Positions 39,165 through 48,162 of a stretch of DNA of 64,000 nucleotides are shown here, piece by piece. Each line of letters opens with the position of its first letter. The stretch's first letter is position 1. The stretch is taken from positions 1 to 64,000 of the forward strand of contig CALGTK010000375.1 of the NCBI GenBank assembly GCA_937904325.1. The letters run 5' to 3'. Below the pieces are notes generated by a model that saw nothing but the letters and a program-made list of their open reading frames with translations, did no database searches and was not told the DNA's origin. Made by a program: the position numbers and the translations under genes. Source of the stretch: an uncultured Planctomyces sp. GTDB lineage: Bacteria > Planctomycetota > Planctomycetia > Planctomycetales > Planctomycetaceae.

Positions 39165-40967
39165 CTATACCTGGTTGTCTTCAGTGAGCCATCCGTCTTC
39201 GGTCCATCCTCTCGCGAGGTTGTATTGCGTAATCAACGTCGCGAGCTGTGATCGATTCAGCACTGCAGGGCCGGTAGTGGCGTTCTGCAGTGACTCGTTC
39301 ATGAACCGTTCCGGCAGTGTGTCTTCTTCGGGCGTCCACCCTTGCTGAATGTTGAACAGCTTTTTGGCAGTGACAATCCGCCCGGCGACCTCGCGAAGAT
39401 CACCAACCGAGTGTTCAACACCCGTGACCAGTCGCAACATTTCGCCCATTGCCGCAAAGCGGTCTTCAAACACGCCGCGAAGAAACTTGCACAGAATCAG
39501 TGAGTCCATCAACGCGGCTTCGTCTTCCGTTTCAATGGCAAGCGGCACGGCGGATTCGTCTATGCTCAATCGATCGACCTGGTCCGAAAAATCGACCTGA
39601 TAGGCACCCGACCTGTTGTGATCGGCCCCTCGTGAACCGACTGAAAACCCAAGGGCCATCGTCTGGAGGGCTCGCGGTTCGTAGCCAGGAAGCTCCAACC
39701 CTTTGACGTGCGCCGCGAAGATTTCCGAATTCTGACCGATACGTTGAGAAGCAATCCGCGTTCCCTCGGCGAGAAGATTGCCAATACCCTCTCGTGCCCC
39801 AATCTTCCGCAGCGTTGCCAGCAAGGCATCGCCATTTCCGAAATTCAGATCCGGCTCGTCGAGCAGACCGCGTTCGACGCATTCCATTGCAAAAGCAATC
39901 GAGCCGCCGGCACTGATCGTGTCCAGACCGAGTTCGTCGCATAGTCGCGACGCTTCGAGAACGACATTCGACTCAGAGACTCCGCACAACGGGCCAAGTG
40001 CGAACAGATTTTCGTACTCCACCCGGACGCCGGTGGCGTCATCCGAACCTGATGCATCCGTCGAATGAAAAATGTGCTCGCAGCCGATCGTGCACGCGGC
40101 GCAGGATTTACGCGTCCGCTCATGAGTCTGACTCATCACTTCGGGCGAAAGCTGTTCTGCTTTGTCAAACGATCCCACTTGGAAGTTGTGAGTTGGCAGC
40201 GTGCCAAGTCGATTGAACGTCAGAAGGTTGCTGACGGTTCCCAGTTCACGGTATTTCTCAGTCGCCGGGCCGAACGACTTCTTAGACACTTCGCGACTGT
40301 AGGAAATCAGTTCGTCTGGAAATGCGAAAGGCGTTTGCTGCGTGCCTCGCACGGCGAGAGCTTTCAGCATTTTGGAGCCCATGACGGCGCCGAGCCCGCC
40401 TCGGCCAGCATGTCGCCCATCGTGAGAAACTGTCGCGTAACGAACCAGCTTTTCCCCCGCCGGGCCGATGGCAGCAATTCGAAATCCCTTGCCCAGACGC
40501 TTGCCTAGAATCTGTTCGGCGTTGCTGCTTGAAGTGCCCCATGCGTCGTCCGCCGATTCGAAGCGGACGGTTGAACCGTCAACGGCAATGCACGTTGGAG
40601 AGTCCGCCGCACCGACAATCATGATCGCGTCGTATCCGCACTTCTTGCCGGAAATCGCAAAGCCCGAAGAGGACAACGAATCGTTAATTCGCTGCGTCAA
40701 CGGGGACTTTGAAAGTACGGCGAACTTGGCCGACGTTGTTAATGGGCTGCCGACCAGCGGACTAAACGCAAAGATCAGCGGAGACTCAGGAGCCAGCGGG
40801 TCGACGCCTTTCGGGCAGTGTTCCAGCAGCAGCCATGTCCCTAAACCGGAGCCGCCAACGAAATTTTTCAGGGTCTCGTTTGGAATTTCGATGACGTCGC
40901 ATGACCGGATCGACAGGTCGACCTTCAAGCAACGACCGTGGTAACCAGGCAATGGAGTCATTTTCAA
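39165..40967 (-). CDS. Aldehyde:ferredoxin oxidoreductase (AOR) family protein
   Basis: A 600-residue tungsten- or molybdenum-pterin enzyme. The [4Fe-4S] ligands are C289, C292 and C296 (CAACTIGC) and C493 in DSLILCKF. The tungstopterin-binding region shows SHDGRHAGRGGLGAVMGSK (about residues 181-199), and the acidic motif EYEN (about 317) precedes the domain-3 residues GLELPGYEPRALQTMALGFS. Members oxidise aldehydes to acids with ferredoxin, typically in anaerobes or microaerobes. No MoaD-like sulfur carrier, ferredoxin or tungstate transporter is next to it. The Met at 40967 is kept (MKMTPLPGY); a second Met two codons later is equally possible. It is separated by 85 bases from the five-gene operon upstream. 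Confidence 0.94.
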   Translation of the reverse strand: MKMTPLPGYHGRCLKVDLSIRSCDVIEIPNETLKNFVGGSGLGTWLLLEHCPKGVDPLAPESPLIFAFSPLVGSPLTTSAKFAVLSKSPLTQRINDSLSSSGFAISGKKCGYDAIMIVGAADSPTCIAVDGSTVRFESADDAWGTSSSNAEQILGKRLGKGFRIAAIGPAGEKLVRYATVSHDGRHAGRGGLGAVMGSKMLKALAVRGTQQTPFAFPDELISYSREVSKKSFGPATEKYRELGTVSNLLTFNRLGTLPTHNFQVGSFDKAEQLSPEVMSQTHERTRKSCAACTIGCEHIFHSTDASGSDDATGVRVEYENLFALGPLCGVSESNVVLEASRLCDELGLDTISAGGSIAFAMECVERGLLDEPDLNFGNGDALLATLRKIGAREGIGNLLAEGTRIASQRIGQNSEIFAAHVKGLELPGYEPRALQTMALGFSVGSRGADHNRSGAYQVDFSDQVDRLSIDESAVPLAIETEDEAALMDSLILCKFLRGVFEDRFAAMGEMLRLVTGVEHSVGDLREVAGRIVTAKKLFNIQQGWTPEEDTLPERFMNESLQNATTGPAVLNRSQLATLITQYNLARGWTEDGWLTEDNQV

Positions 40968-41052
40968 ACGATTCGTTCAGGCATCACATGCATGACAAGA
41001 TCATAACGGTCAAGTCGCCGCCAGCAGACGCTCGCCACTCAAACTTGGAGCT

Positions 41053-42957
41053 TTAACGGCTTTTCTGCTCAGTTGTCGCGGATTTGCGTCGAGAGCCAAT
41101 GGGTAGCAGATTCCAGTGTGCTCCCGCGACGACTGCTGGTTCCGGTGGCGAGACAACTTCGCCAGTGAGTCGTTCCAACGACCATGCCGCTGCAAGTTCT
41201 GGTTCTCCCGATTTCGTTAAAGCGATCCGTCTAACGTCGGGAGCAACTTCAGTCGCTCCTATTCTGCCAATCGCGATCCCCGCCGCGTATCTCACAGTTG
41301 GCGACTCGGGCATCAGCGATCCGACATCGGTAAGACGAGCTTTAAGTTGTTGAGCAAGTGCAACATTGTTGCCGCCTTCGAAGAGCCATCCGGTGGCCCA
41401 GACGGCTGAAGTGCGGGCTTCTTCGAAGTTAACGCGTGGCTCGTCTTTCGGAATCCACCGCTTGAACAGGAGAATTGAGCGTTCGTATTTGGCCAGGCCA
41501 ATTGCTTCGAAAATATGAGCAAGGACAACAGGCTCGTGAGGCTGCAGCGACATACCGTTTTCAATCTGCTTGTCCAACCTCTCCGCAATGGTAAGGAGCG
41601 TGGCCAATGTCTCCTTTACATTCAGCTTTCTTAGTCCCCACGCAGCGGCAACAGCAACTTCAGCTCGTGGTGAACTTACCAGTTGCAACATTCGGTCGGC
41701 GGCATCTAAGTGGTCAAGCATAGCGAGAAGAACGATCGCCTGTTCCTGCTCTCGCCAGGACGACCGCGCAATGGCGGCCAAACCGGCTTGCCTGACTGAC
41801 CAAATCAACGACTCATTACGACTCAGAATCAGTAAAGCCTGACGAGCAACGCGACGGATATCTGGATGTCGATCGTCGAGAGCGATTCCAAGCAAGGCGA
41901 CTCCATCATCAGTCGGGAAGTCGGTCAACGTCTCAATAGCGTTTCGACGAACTTCAGCATCGGAGTGTTGAATTGCTTGGGGAGCCAGGGACGCAAGTTC
42001 CGAGACATCACGTTGAAGAAGTCTGGTCCACGCCGCACGGACGATTGGTGCCCGGCGAGGATTCGTAAGCGAGTTCGTGAGGATGCGCAGCAGTAGTTCC
42101 TGACTCGACGCACTCTCGTGGCTGAGCAGCAGGTATACACTGGCGAGCATTGCCGTATAGCTGGCTTCGTCGGAAGAAAATTTGACGAGCCGATCCGCAA
42201 ATGGCTCGAGCCCTTCGCATTTGACGTTCCCAAGTGTTCTGGCCGCTTCGAGCAACATCGCCGGGTCATGACTGCTTGCCACAAGTGTTTCGAGAATCGA
42301 ATGCAGCTTTGTGTCGCTTTTCATTGCTTCTGGAAGCAATGTAATAGCCTGAAGCGCCAGCAGGCGGCGGTGTCGAGGAACGTCGTCGGATGTCAGTCTT
42401 TCTTGCCAGATTGCAGGCATATCGGCGTCGCCCCAGCGTGCGAGGGCAGTCTCGGCGACCAGTTCAAAATGCGTTCCTCGCCCTTTCTTCAATAGCGCTT
42501 TCAATCTGGTAGAACTCTTCTTCGCTTCAATAGTCGACAAGGCCCGTGCAACTTCGACCAGCACAGATCGCGGTGTCGCCTCATGATTGAGAGATTCCAT
42601 TAATGCGTCAGTCGCCGCAGAACAGTCCCGATACCCTTCGCGGTGTGCGTGAGTGATGCTCATGGCGGCGTCGCGTTTCAGTTCGTACTCCGGGCCGGCA
42701 AGTGCTTCAATCCAAAGTGTAAGAAAGGAGTCCGGCAACTTTCGCGTGGGGCAGGACATCAACAATTCAGGGTCACGTAATGCCAGCAGTTGTGGCTCAA
42801 CGATTTCGTTCTCGGTGGCGGCTGACTGAGCGCGGCATATTCCAGTTGAGCAGACCTCTACTGGAATGAACACAACGATCGCTACTGCGAACGCCAGGCG
42901 TCCCGGATTTCGACGTGATCTATCAGAATTTTTCTGGCGAGGAGTACAATTCTTCAT
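41053..42957 (-). CDS. Exported HEAT-repeat protein (operon gene 5)
   Basis: A 634-residue alpha-helical solenoid. An N-terminal hydrophobic segment (LAFAVAIVVFIPVEVC, about residues 19-34) targets it to or across the membrane. The rest is about 15-18 HEAT-like repeats, for example QHSDAEVRRNAIETLTDFPTDDGVALLGIALDDRHPDIRRVARQALL split over two helices, a protein-binding scaffold. Its ATG at 42957 overlaps the stop of the ABC permease gene by 4 bases (ATGA); the frame is open further upstream to 43032, but only 42957 gives the coupled start. It is the last gene of a five-gene operon with an ABC exporter and is probably a periplasmic scaffold for it. No enzymatic motif is seen. Confidence 0.88.
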   Translation of the reverse strand: MKNCTPRQKNSDRSRRNPGRLAFAVAIVVFIPVEVCSTGICRAQSAATENEIVEPQLLALRDPELLMSCPTRKLPDSFLTLWIEALAGPEYELKRDAAMSITHAHREGYRDCSAATDALMESLNHEATPRSVLVEVARALSTIEAKKSSTRLKALLKKGRGTHFELVAETALARWGDADMPAIWQERLTSDDVPRHRRLLALQAITLLPEAMKSDTKLHSILETLVASSHDPAMLLEAARTLGNVKCEGLEPFADRLVKFSSDEASYTAMLASVYLLLSHESASSQELLLRILTNSLTNPRRAPIVRAAWTRLLQRDVSELASLAPQAIQHSDAEVRRNAIETLTDFPTDDGVALLGIALDDRHPDIRRVARQALLILSRNESLIWSVRQAGLAAIARSSWREQEQAIVLLAMLDHLDAADRMLQLVSSPRAEVAVAAAWGLRKLNVKETLATLLTIAERLDKQIENGMSLQPHEPVVLAHIFEAIGLAKYERSILLFKRWIPKDEPRVNFEEARTSAVWATGWLFEGGNNVALAQQLKARLTDVGSLMPESPTVRYAAGIAIGRIGATEVAPDVRRIALTKSGEPELAAAWSLERLTGEVVSPPEPAVVAGAHWNLLPIGSRRKSATTEQKSR

Positions 42958-44615
42958 TCCGGCCTCGACAGTCGCCAGGTTTGGATGCTTAGAAAAATGA
43001 AGCAGATTAGTGAGCCACCGCCCATAATCCACCAGTTGATCGGCACCAGATTGTAGATCGAAAAACCTGGCGATCGGTTAATGCTTAGTGCTGCGGCCAG
43101 TGGGTTTACGGAAAGTGCTGAGCGGACGACTTCGAATCCGAAGACGCTGTCTCGCCCCAGCCAGATCATCAGCGAACCTCCCCACAACAAAGCCAGAAGC
43201 AGGTACGAGGTGACCGTTGCTGAAGCAGTTCGTCGGAAGCAGCTACTGACTGCAGCACTGAGCATCGCTGCGAAAAGCATGGCAAGCACCAGACTGATCA
43301 TGATTTGCAGAATCTGCGCGCGAAGAACCGGCTTGATCCAGATCATGACTCCGTAACCGGGCAACGTTGCCATCAGTAATAGAATCAAAGTCCAGGCCAC
43401 GCTGAACAGCTTACCGCGAACGATCGCATTTGCCGACAAGGGCGTCGTCCGCAGCTGATCCCAGCCTCCGCTTTCACGTTCGCTGCTGATCAGCCCTGCA
43501 GAGATTCCCGGAGCGAAGACGACGATTAGTCCGACCTGCATCATGACAATAATCGCGCCGATCTTCTCGACTCCCCACTCCGATGAACCAAGTGTCGTGG
43601 CATAAGCAAGCGTCAACGAGACCATTCCGCAGCCCGCGATCAGTCGCAGCAACCAATGAGAACGACCGAACTGTCGGCACTGGAACTCTTTCACAAGGAT
43701 CGGATTTACGAACGACGGTATGCCGGCCGAACGTCGTTGCGGATCGACAAGGTAGAACAGTCGACGAAGAACTTTAATGCCGGTTGGCTGATCATTGGTC
43801 ATCGTGCCAGTTGATCGCGAACGATCCAGCAGTGGCGATGCCAACTGTCTGATCGTCAAAGCAGAACACAATAAAAACACGCTCATTGACGAGACCAGAA
43901 AATCAGCGACGTGGTCTCGCGCATTCAATAACCCGATGGCACCGGGGTCCAATTGACCGGCAATCTGAAGAACAGCGGGCACTGGAGAGAGTGTGCGAAA
44001 GTGCGTGGCCAATTCTGCCAGTGTGCCTTCTGATCCTTCCAGAAAGTAATGCGGGATGAGTGAAAGAATTGTCAGGAAGAGCACCCCGCCAAAAGTTGAT
44101 CGCATCGATCCATCTGTTGTCGTGGCATGTGAACTCACCAGCAGAGCCCATGCTGCAAATTCCAGACTGGTCAAAACCAGTACGGCGTATAGCCTGAGAA
44201 TGTCGTCGCCGAATGAAAGTCCCCCCAGGGCATGACAAGCTGAAACGGCTGGAAGAGTTACCAGCAGCAGCAGAGCAACAAATCCAAGCGTGGCGATCAG
44301 TTTGCCCAGAAAAATATCAATGGGTCCGAGCGGCGAATTGAGCAGCAATGCCAGCGTGTTGCGACGCTTTTCCTGGACAATCGAAGTCGCAGGAAAAACT
44401 GGCACCAGCAAGGCAACAGCAGCAATCATGCCGAAAGAGATGACTCGAAAGGTCGCCGATGATTGACGACCGGACAGGTCGACCAGGCCGTCTGATGGCC
44501 AGCGCGCGACAACAAGCATCGACATCGCTACTGCCAATCCGATCAGCACCAGATAGGAGCGGCGAGTGCGAAGCAGTCCGACGAATTCTCGTTGAATGAC
44601 GGGGCAGCCTATCAC
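42954..44615 (-). CDS. Fused double ABC-2-type permease (operon gene 4)
   Basis: A 553-residue membrane protein with about 12 hydrophobic segments. It consists of two similar ABC-2 halves in one chain. The first begins CPVIQREFVGLLRTRRS (residues 4-20) and has EKRRNTLALLLNSPLGPIDIFLGKL (82-106, motif split over two helices). The second begins NPILVKEFQCRQFGRSH (304-320) and has SERESGGWDQLRTTPLSANAIVRGKL (378-403). The linker around residues 260-300 is soluble and charged. Such fused dimers replace two separate permeases. Start and stop each overlap the neighbouring genes by 4 bases. The substrate is unknown. Confidence 0.92.
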   Translation of the reverse strand: MIGCPVIQREFVGLLRTRRSYLVLIGLAVAMSMLVVARWPSDGLVDLSGRQSSATFRVISFGMIAAVALLVPVFPATSIVQEKRRNTLALLLNSPLGPIDIFLGKLIATLGFVALLLLVTLPAVSACHALGGLSFGDDILRLYAVLVLTSLEFAAWALLVSSHATTTDGSMRSTFGGVLFLTILSLIPHYFLEGSEGTLAELATHFRTLSPVPAVLQIAGQLDPGAIGLLNARDHVADFLVSSMSVFLLCSALTIRQLASPLLDRSRSTGTMTNDQPTGIKVLRRLFYLVDPQRRSAGIPSFVNPILVKEFQCRQFGRSHWLLRLIAGCGMVSLTLAYATTLGSSEWGVEKIGAIIVMMQVGLIVVFAPGISAGLISSERESGGWDQLRTTPLSANAIVRGKLFSVAWTLILLLMATLPGYGVMIWIKPVLRAQILQIMISLVLAMLFAAMLSAAVSSCFRRTASATVTSYLLLALLWGGSLMIWLGRDSVFGFEVVRSALSVNPLAAALSINRSPGFSIYNLVPINWWIMGGGSLICFIFLSIQTWRLSRPE

Positions 44616-45634
44616 TGCACGGCCTCCGCTATCGCTTTTGCTTCGGTCGCGGCAGCATTTTTATCACCCGCGCGAGTGACCGACAGAAATGCTTCTTCAA
44701 GATTGCCTGCAACTTCTCGAAACTGCACGACGTGGACGTTCGATTCGATCAGTCGTTTCAAGGTCGCGCCGAGTTCCGAATCAACCAGGGTCGAGCGAAA
44801 TCGTAGCATGGATTCGGCTGGCGACGTTGTGATCTCAGACACGTCCGCGATCAATTCCTTCAGAGTAGATTCTGCAAGTGTCAGTTGATCCTGTCCGGAA
44901 ACCTGCACCTCGATCATCCGAGTTTGTTGAACCTGCCGGGTAACCTCGTCGAGCGTGCCGAATGCTTTAAGCTGGCCCTGGTGCAGAATGGCAACCCGAT
45001 CACAAATGTGAGACAGTTCAGGCAGAATGTGGCTGGTGACGATAAGCGTTTTTCCGAACCCGGAAAGCCTCAGCAATAGTTCCCGCATCTCGATGCGAGC
45101 TTCCGGGTCCAGACCGTTGGCAGGCTCGTCGAGAATCAGTACTTCCGGGTCATGCAGCAACGTTCGAGCGATGCCGACGCGTTGCTGCATTCCATGACTG
45201 AGCGCTTCGACATAACGATCCTGCATGTATCGCGAACCAGTGATGTCGAGTACCTCGTCGATTCGCCTGGTGCGATCTTTTCGTCGCATACCAAACGCTG
45301 CTCCGAAGAAGTCGAGGTATTCGCGAACTCTCATGTTGTCGTAGGAGCCAAACTTGTCCGGCATGTAACCAACCAGCTGTTTGACCTTGCGAGCATCTCG
45401 CACGCAATCAGCTCCAGCGATTGTCGCCGTTCCAGATGTCGGTCTTGCCTGACCAACGAGAATTCGGATGGCTGTTGTCTTACCGGCTCCATTGTGGCCA
45501 ATGAATCCCAGGATGGAGCCCCGATCAACAGTGAGCGACAACGAGTCCAAAGCTGTGAAGTCGCCGTACACTTTGGTCAAGTTCTGAATATCGACGACGG
45601 GAGTGCCGTTAGTACGGGCTTCTGTTTCTGTCAC
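44612..45634 (-). CDS. ABC transporter ATPase (operon gene 3)
   Basis: A 340-residue ATPase of the ABC-2 exporter class. Walker A GHNGAGKT (46-53), signature LSHGMQQRVGIA, Walker B VLILDEPANGLDPEAR and the following switch His in VTSHILPELSH are all present. The C-terminal 90 residues (from VQQTRMIEVQVSG) form the regulatory domain seen in Gld/CcmA-like ATPases. The start is a GTG at 45634 that overlaps the stop of the upstream lipoprotein gene by 4 bases (GTGA); an ATG at 45679 would extend it by 15 residues of low similarity. It should energise the double permease encoded next. Overall it resembles the ATPases paired with GldG-like proteins. Confidence 0.95.
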   Translation of the reverse strand: MTETEARTNGTPVVDIQNLTKVYGDFTALDSLSLTVDRGSILGFIGHNGAGKTTAIRILVGQARPTSGTATIAGADCVRDARKVKQLVGYMPDKFGSYDNMRVREYLDFFGAAFGMRRKDRTRRIDEVLDITGSRYMQDRYVEALSHGMQQRVGIARTLLHDPEVLILDEPANGLDPEARIEMRELLLRLSGFGKTLIVTSHILPELSHICDRVAILHQGQLKAFGTLDEVTRQVQQTRMIEVQVSGQDQLTLAESTLKELIADVSEITTSPAESMLRFRSTLVDSELGATLKRLIESNVHVVQFREVAGNLEEAFLSVTRAGDKNAAATEAKAIAEAVQ

Positions 45635-48162
45635 TGAATCCGACCTTGAATTTCGAGTTGCATCCGCTCGACCTGCCAATTGCGGTCTTGAGTGCCGACA
45701 TCCGCCTCGTCGAGTTCATCTAGTTGGACGGCGTCTGTTTCAAGGGCTACATGAAGCCCTCCTGCATCGTCCAGTTTTCGGGATGACGTCGCTGAAAGAG
45801 GAACGCTGAACGTGCCGACGGGACTGAATTTGGACCAGACTTCTTTCAATGAGTCAACGTGGCCCGACAAAATTTTCACATCACGGAGCGGAGCGGAGAT
45901 GTTCACAGTTAGCGTTGCCTGGTCGACGAGGAGCGGCAGAAGTTCGGCCGGAATTTCGAATCGCAGCAGAGATGTCGACGCAGCAGAGGAAGTATTACTC
46001 GACCATGTACGGCGTGTGTTGCTGAATGTTGCGGCAAAGCCAATCTTGAGCTTTTTATGTGCCACCGATCGGTAAGGAAGAAAAGTTGACGGGATCAACA
46101 CGCGATGTCCCGGTTCGGGACGTTCGATGACAATCGGGAACGATGCCAGCATCGCTCCCGATTGACTGTCGTCGGCGAGCCCGCCAGTGTGCAACTGCAG
46201 TGGGTCCGACCATGCGAGCAACGTTGCCTGCGACGGGTAAATCCGACTGCGTTGCGATGCGTCGAACATGCTTCGGTAGACCTTCTGCCGGCGAGATTGT
46301 TCCGCGTTGAGAATCGCTGTGTTGATGTACTGCCCCGGAGGCAATGGGTTGTCGCCTGTTGCAATGTTGCCTGCGCTGTCGATTGAAACGGGTAGCGAAA
46401 ATCCTGATTGATGAGCAACAAGAGCGTCACTCCAGTTGACGGCGACGTTTCCTGTCAGCCGGCCATTAAAGCCCGACTCGTCAAACGTCCCGATAACGAT
46501 AGCCGGTGTTTCCAGCGGGACTGACTCGCGGAACTCGGCGAGGCGAACTCCCGAAGAAAATGCCGCGGCCTGAAGTTGCCACCTGTTCTGATCTGACCAG
46601 ACCATACGGACTGGCGAGCCCGAACTAACGGTCCCATCAAAAGTCAGCATCCCGGCTGCTGCTGATTGAATTGTCGGTTGACTGTTACTGTGAGAATGGA
46701 ACCCAATGACGCCTGTTGCTTGAAGTCGGTCCTGAGTCCCGCTCGCTTCAACCATCTGAAATGTGACTGTAGAGTCAGTTGATGACCGAGATGGCGATGC
46801 CATTGCCAGGAAGGCGACAATCGTCAGCATTGATAGAATACCAATCACGGGCAACAGGAGAATCGGTCGCTGCATTCGTTGAATGACGAAACAAACCGCG
46901 GCCAGTACGCCGCAGAAAGTGGCCAGCACAACCGCACCAGTTGACCTGTCAGGCAACTGATACCCGATTCTTGACGTCACATATTCCCTCATGGCATCGG
47001 TCTCGAGCGGTCTCCCCTGGCCCGAACCGCCAAGTTCCGACATCAGGTCCTGCGCAGCAGTCGTGATCCAGATTTGTTGTCCAAGATTTTTTCTCTGCTC
47101 GGGGTGCAGTTTCCTATTGGGAATGAAGAAACCGTCGAGACTCAACAATGAGGCAAAGATTCGGCCTCGCCCGAAATGTGTCTTTACAGAGGCGGGCCAT
47201 CCATCAGCCGTCGCAAGAACTTCGCCCTGTTCCGGGATAGCCCGAACCAGTTGAACCGGCCGCTCAAGATCGACTTCATCTGCTTTTCGTCGCTTGACAT
47301 TTGTGTTGGTGAGCAGCGAATAAGATATCAGAGACACTCGGTCGATTTCCTGGACAAGAAGTTCGCCGCCGCAAACTACTTGTGCAGAAGCGTTGGTCAT
47401 TGTGTCCAGCAGCAGCCAGAGCGTTCCTCCCAAGCGCACCCAGTCCTGCACGGCTTCAGTCGCCGCGGCGTCCTGGCTAAGCGAGTCACCGATGACGACC
47501 AGGGTGTCGACTGCATCCAATGCTTCGGGAATATCCGGCAATTGTTGCGCATCGATTGATAGAAAAGCTGTATCAGGTCGCCGCACGCCGAGTACATATC
47601 TGACTAGATCCGAATCTGCCAGGTGACTTTTTTCGCTATCCGTAATCACTGCATATACAGCATTGCCTCGCGGAACGATCAGTTGACGGGACTCGATACG
47701 ATCCTTGTTGCGACCTGTCGAGAGGACTTCACCCGTGGCCGATTTTTGAACGCTCATCGAATACAGCATGGGGTTACTGTTGGGGGAACGCGTCGAAGGA
47801 ATGAAAACAGGTGCCCAGGTAACGCGACGAGATTCCGCTGGCAACCAGACCGATCGCCCAAACTGATCAGTTTTCTGGCCGCCGATCCACGCCGCAGCCT
47901 CCATCGATGCTGGTTCGCTGCTTCGATTAATCGCGTCGACACCGATCGTCCCCCATCGACCTGGCCGGTATCGACTGACACCGTAAGTGCCGACGGAGAC
48001 GGACTGCCGCGATAACTTTGCAGACTCAGTGTCCTGAGCAAGTAAAGACGCACCACCGCAGCCCGATAGGACGATACCGTTCAAAACGAAGACGCATGCA
48101 AATATCGCATTCTGCAACACCGAGCCGATGATGCTGATTCGCTTGCCTGAAAAACGACTCAT
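45631..48162 (-). CDS. GldG-like membrane lipoprotein (operon gene 2)
   Basis: An 843-residue envelope protein. The N-terminus ends in a lipobox LSGC (C35) after a hydrophobic core. The next 350 residues include an amidotransferase-fold region like that of GldG-type proteins (DTLVVIGDSLSQDAAATEAVQDWVRLGGTLWLL). Two hydrophobic segments (about residues 405-455, STGAVVLATFCGVLAAVCFVI and ILLLPVIGILSMLTIVAFLA) anchor it, and a C-terminal beta-rich region of about 390 residues follows. No catalytic motif is evident, so it is inferred to be a partner of the ABC exporter encoded downstream. Its ATG (48162) overlaps the TIM-barrel gene's stop by 4 bases. Confidence 0.8.
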   Translation of the reverse strand: MSRFSGKRISIIGSVLQNAIFACVFVLNGIVLSGCGGASLLAQDTESAKLSRQSVSVGTYGVSRYRPGRWGTIGVDAINRSSEPASMEAAAWIGGQKTDQFGRSVWLPAESRRVTWAPVFIPSTRSPNSNPMLYSMSVQKSATGEVLSTGRNKDRIESRQLIVPRGNAVYAVITDSEKSHLADSDLVRYVLGVRRPDTAFLSIDAQQLPDIPEALDAVDTLVVIGDSLSQDAAATEAVQDWVRLGGTLWLLLDTMTNASAQVVCGGELLVQEIDRVSLISYSLLTNTNVKRRKADEVDLERPVQLVRAIPEQGEVLATADGWPASVKTHFGRGRIFASLLSLDGFFIPNRKLHPEQRKNLGQQIWITTAAQDLMSELGGSGQGRPLETDAMREYVTSRIGYQLPDRSTGAVVLATFCGVLAAVCFVIQRMQRPILLLPVIGILSMLTIVAFLAMASPSRSSTDSTVTFQMVEASGTQDRLQATGVIGFHSHSNSQPTIQSAAAGMLTFDGTVSSGSPVRMVWSDQNRWQLQAAAFSSGVRLAEFRESVPLETPAIVIGTFDESGFNGRLTGNVAVNWSDALVAHQSGFSLPVSIDSAGNIATGDNPLPPGQYINTAILNAEQSRRQKVYRSMFDASQRSRIYPSQATLLAWSDPLQLHTGGLADDSQSGAMLASFPIVIERPEPGHRVLIPSTFLPYRSVAHKKLKIGFAATFSNTRRTWSSNTSSAASTSLLRFEIPAELLPLLVDQATLTVNISAPLRDVKILSGHVDSLKEVWSKFSPVGTFSVPLSATSSRKLDDAGGLHVALETDAVQLDELDEADVGTQDRNWQVERMQLEIQGRIQ

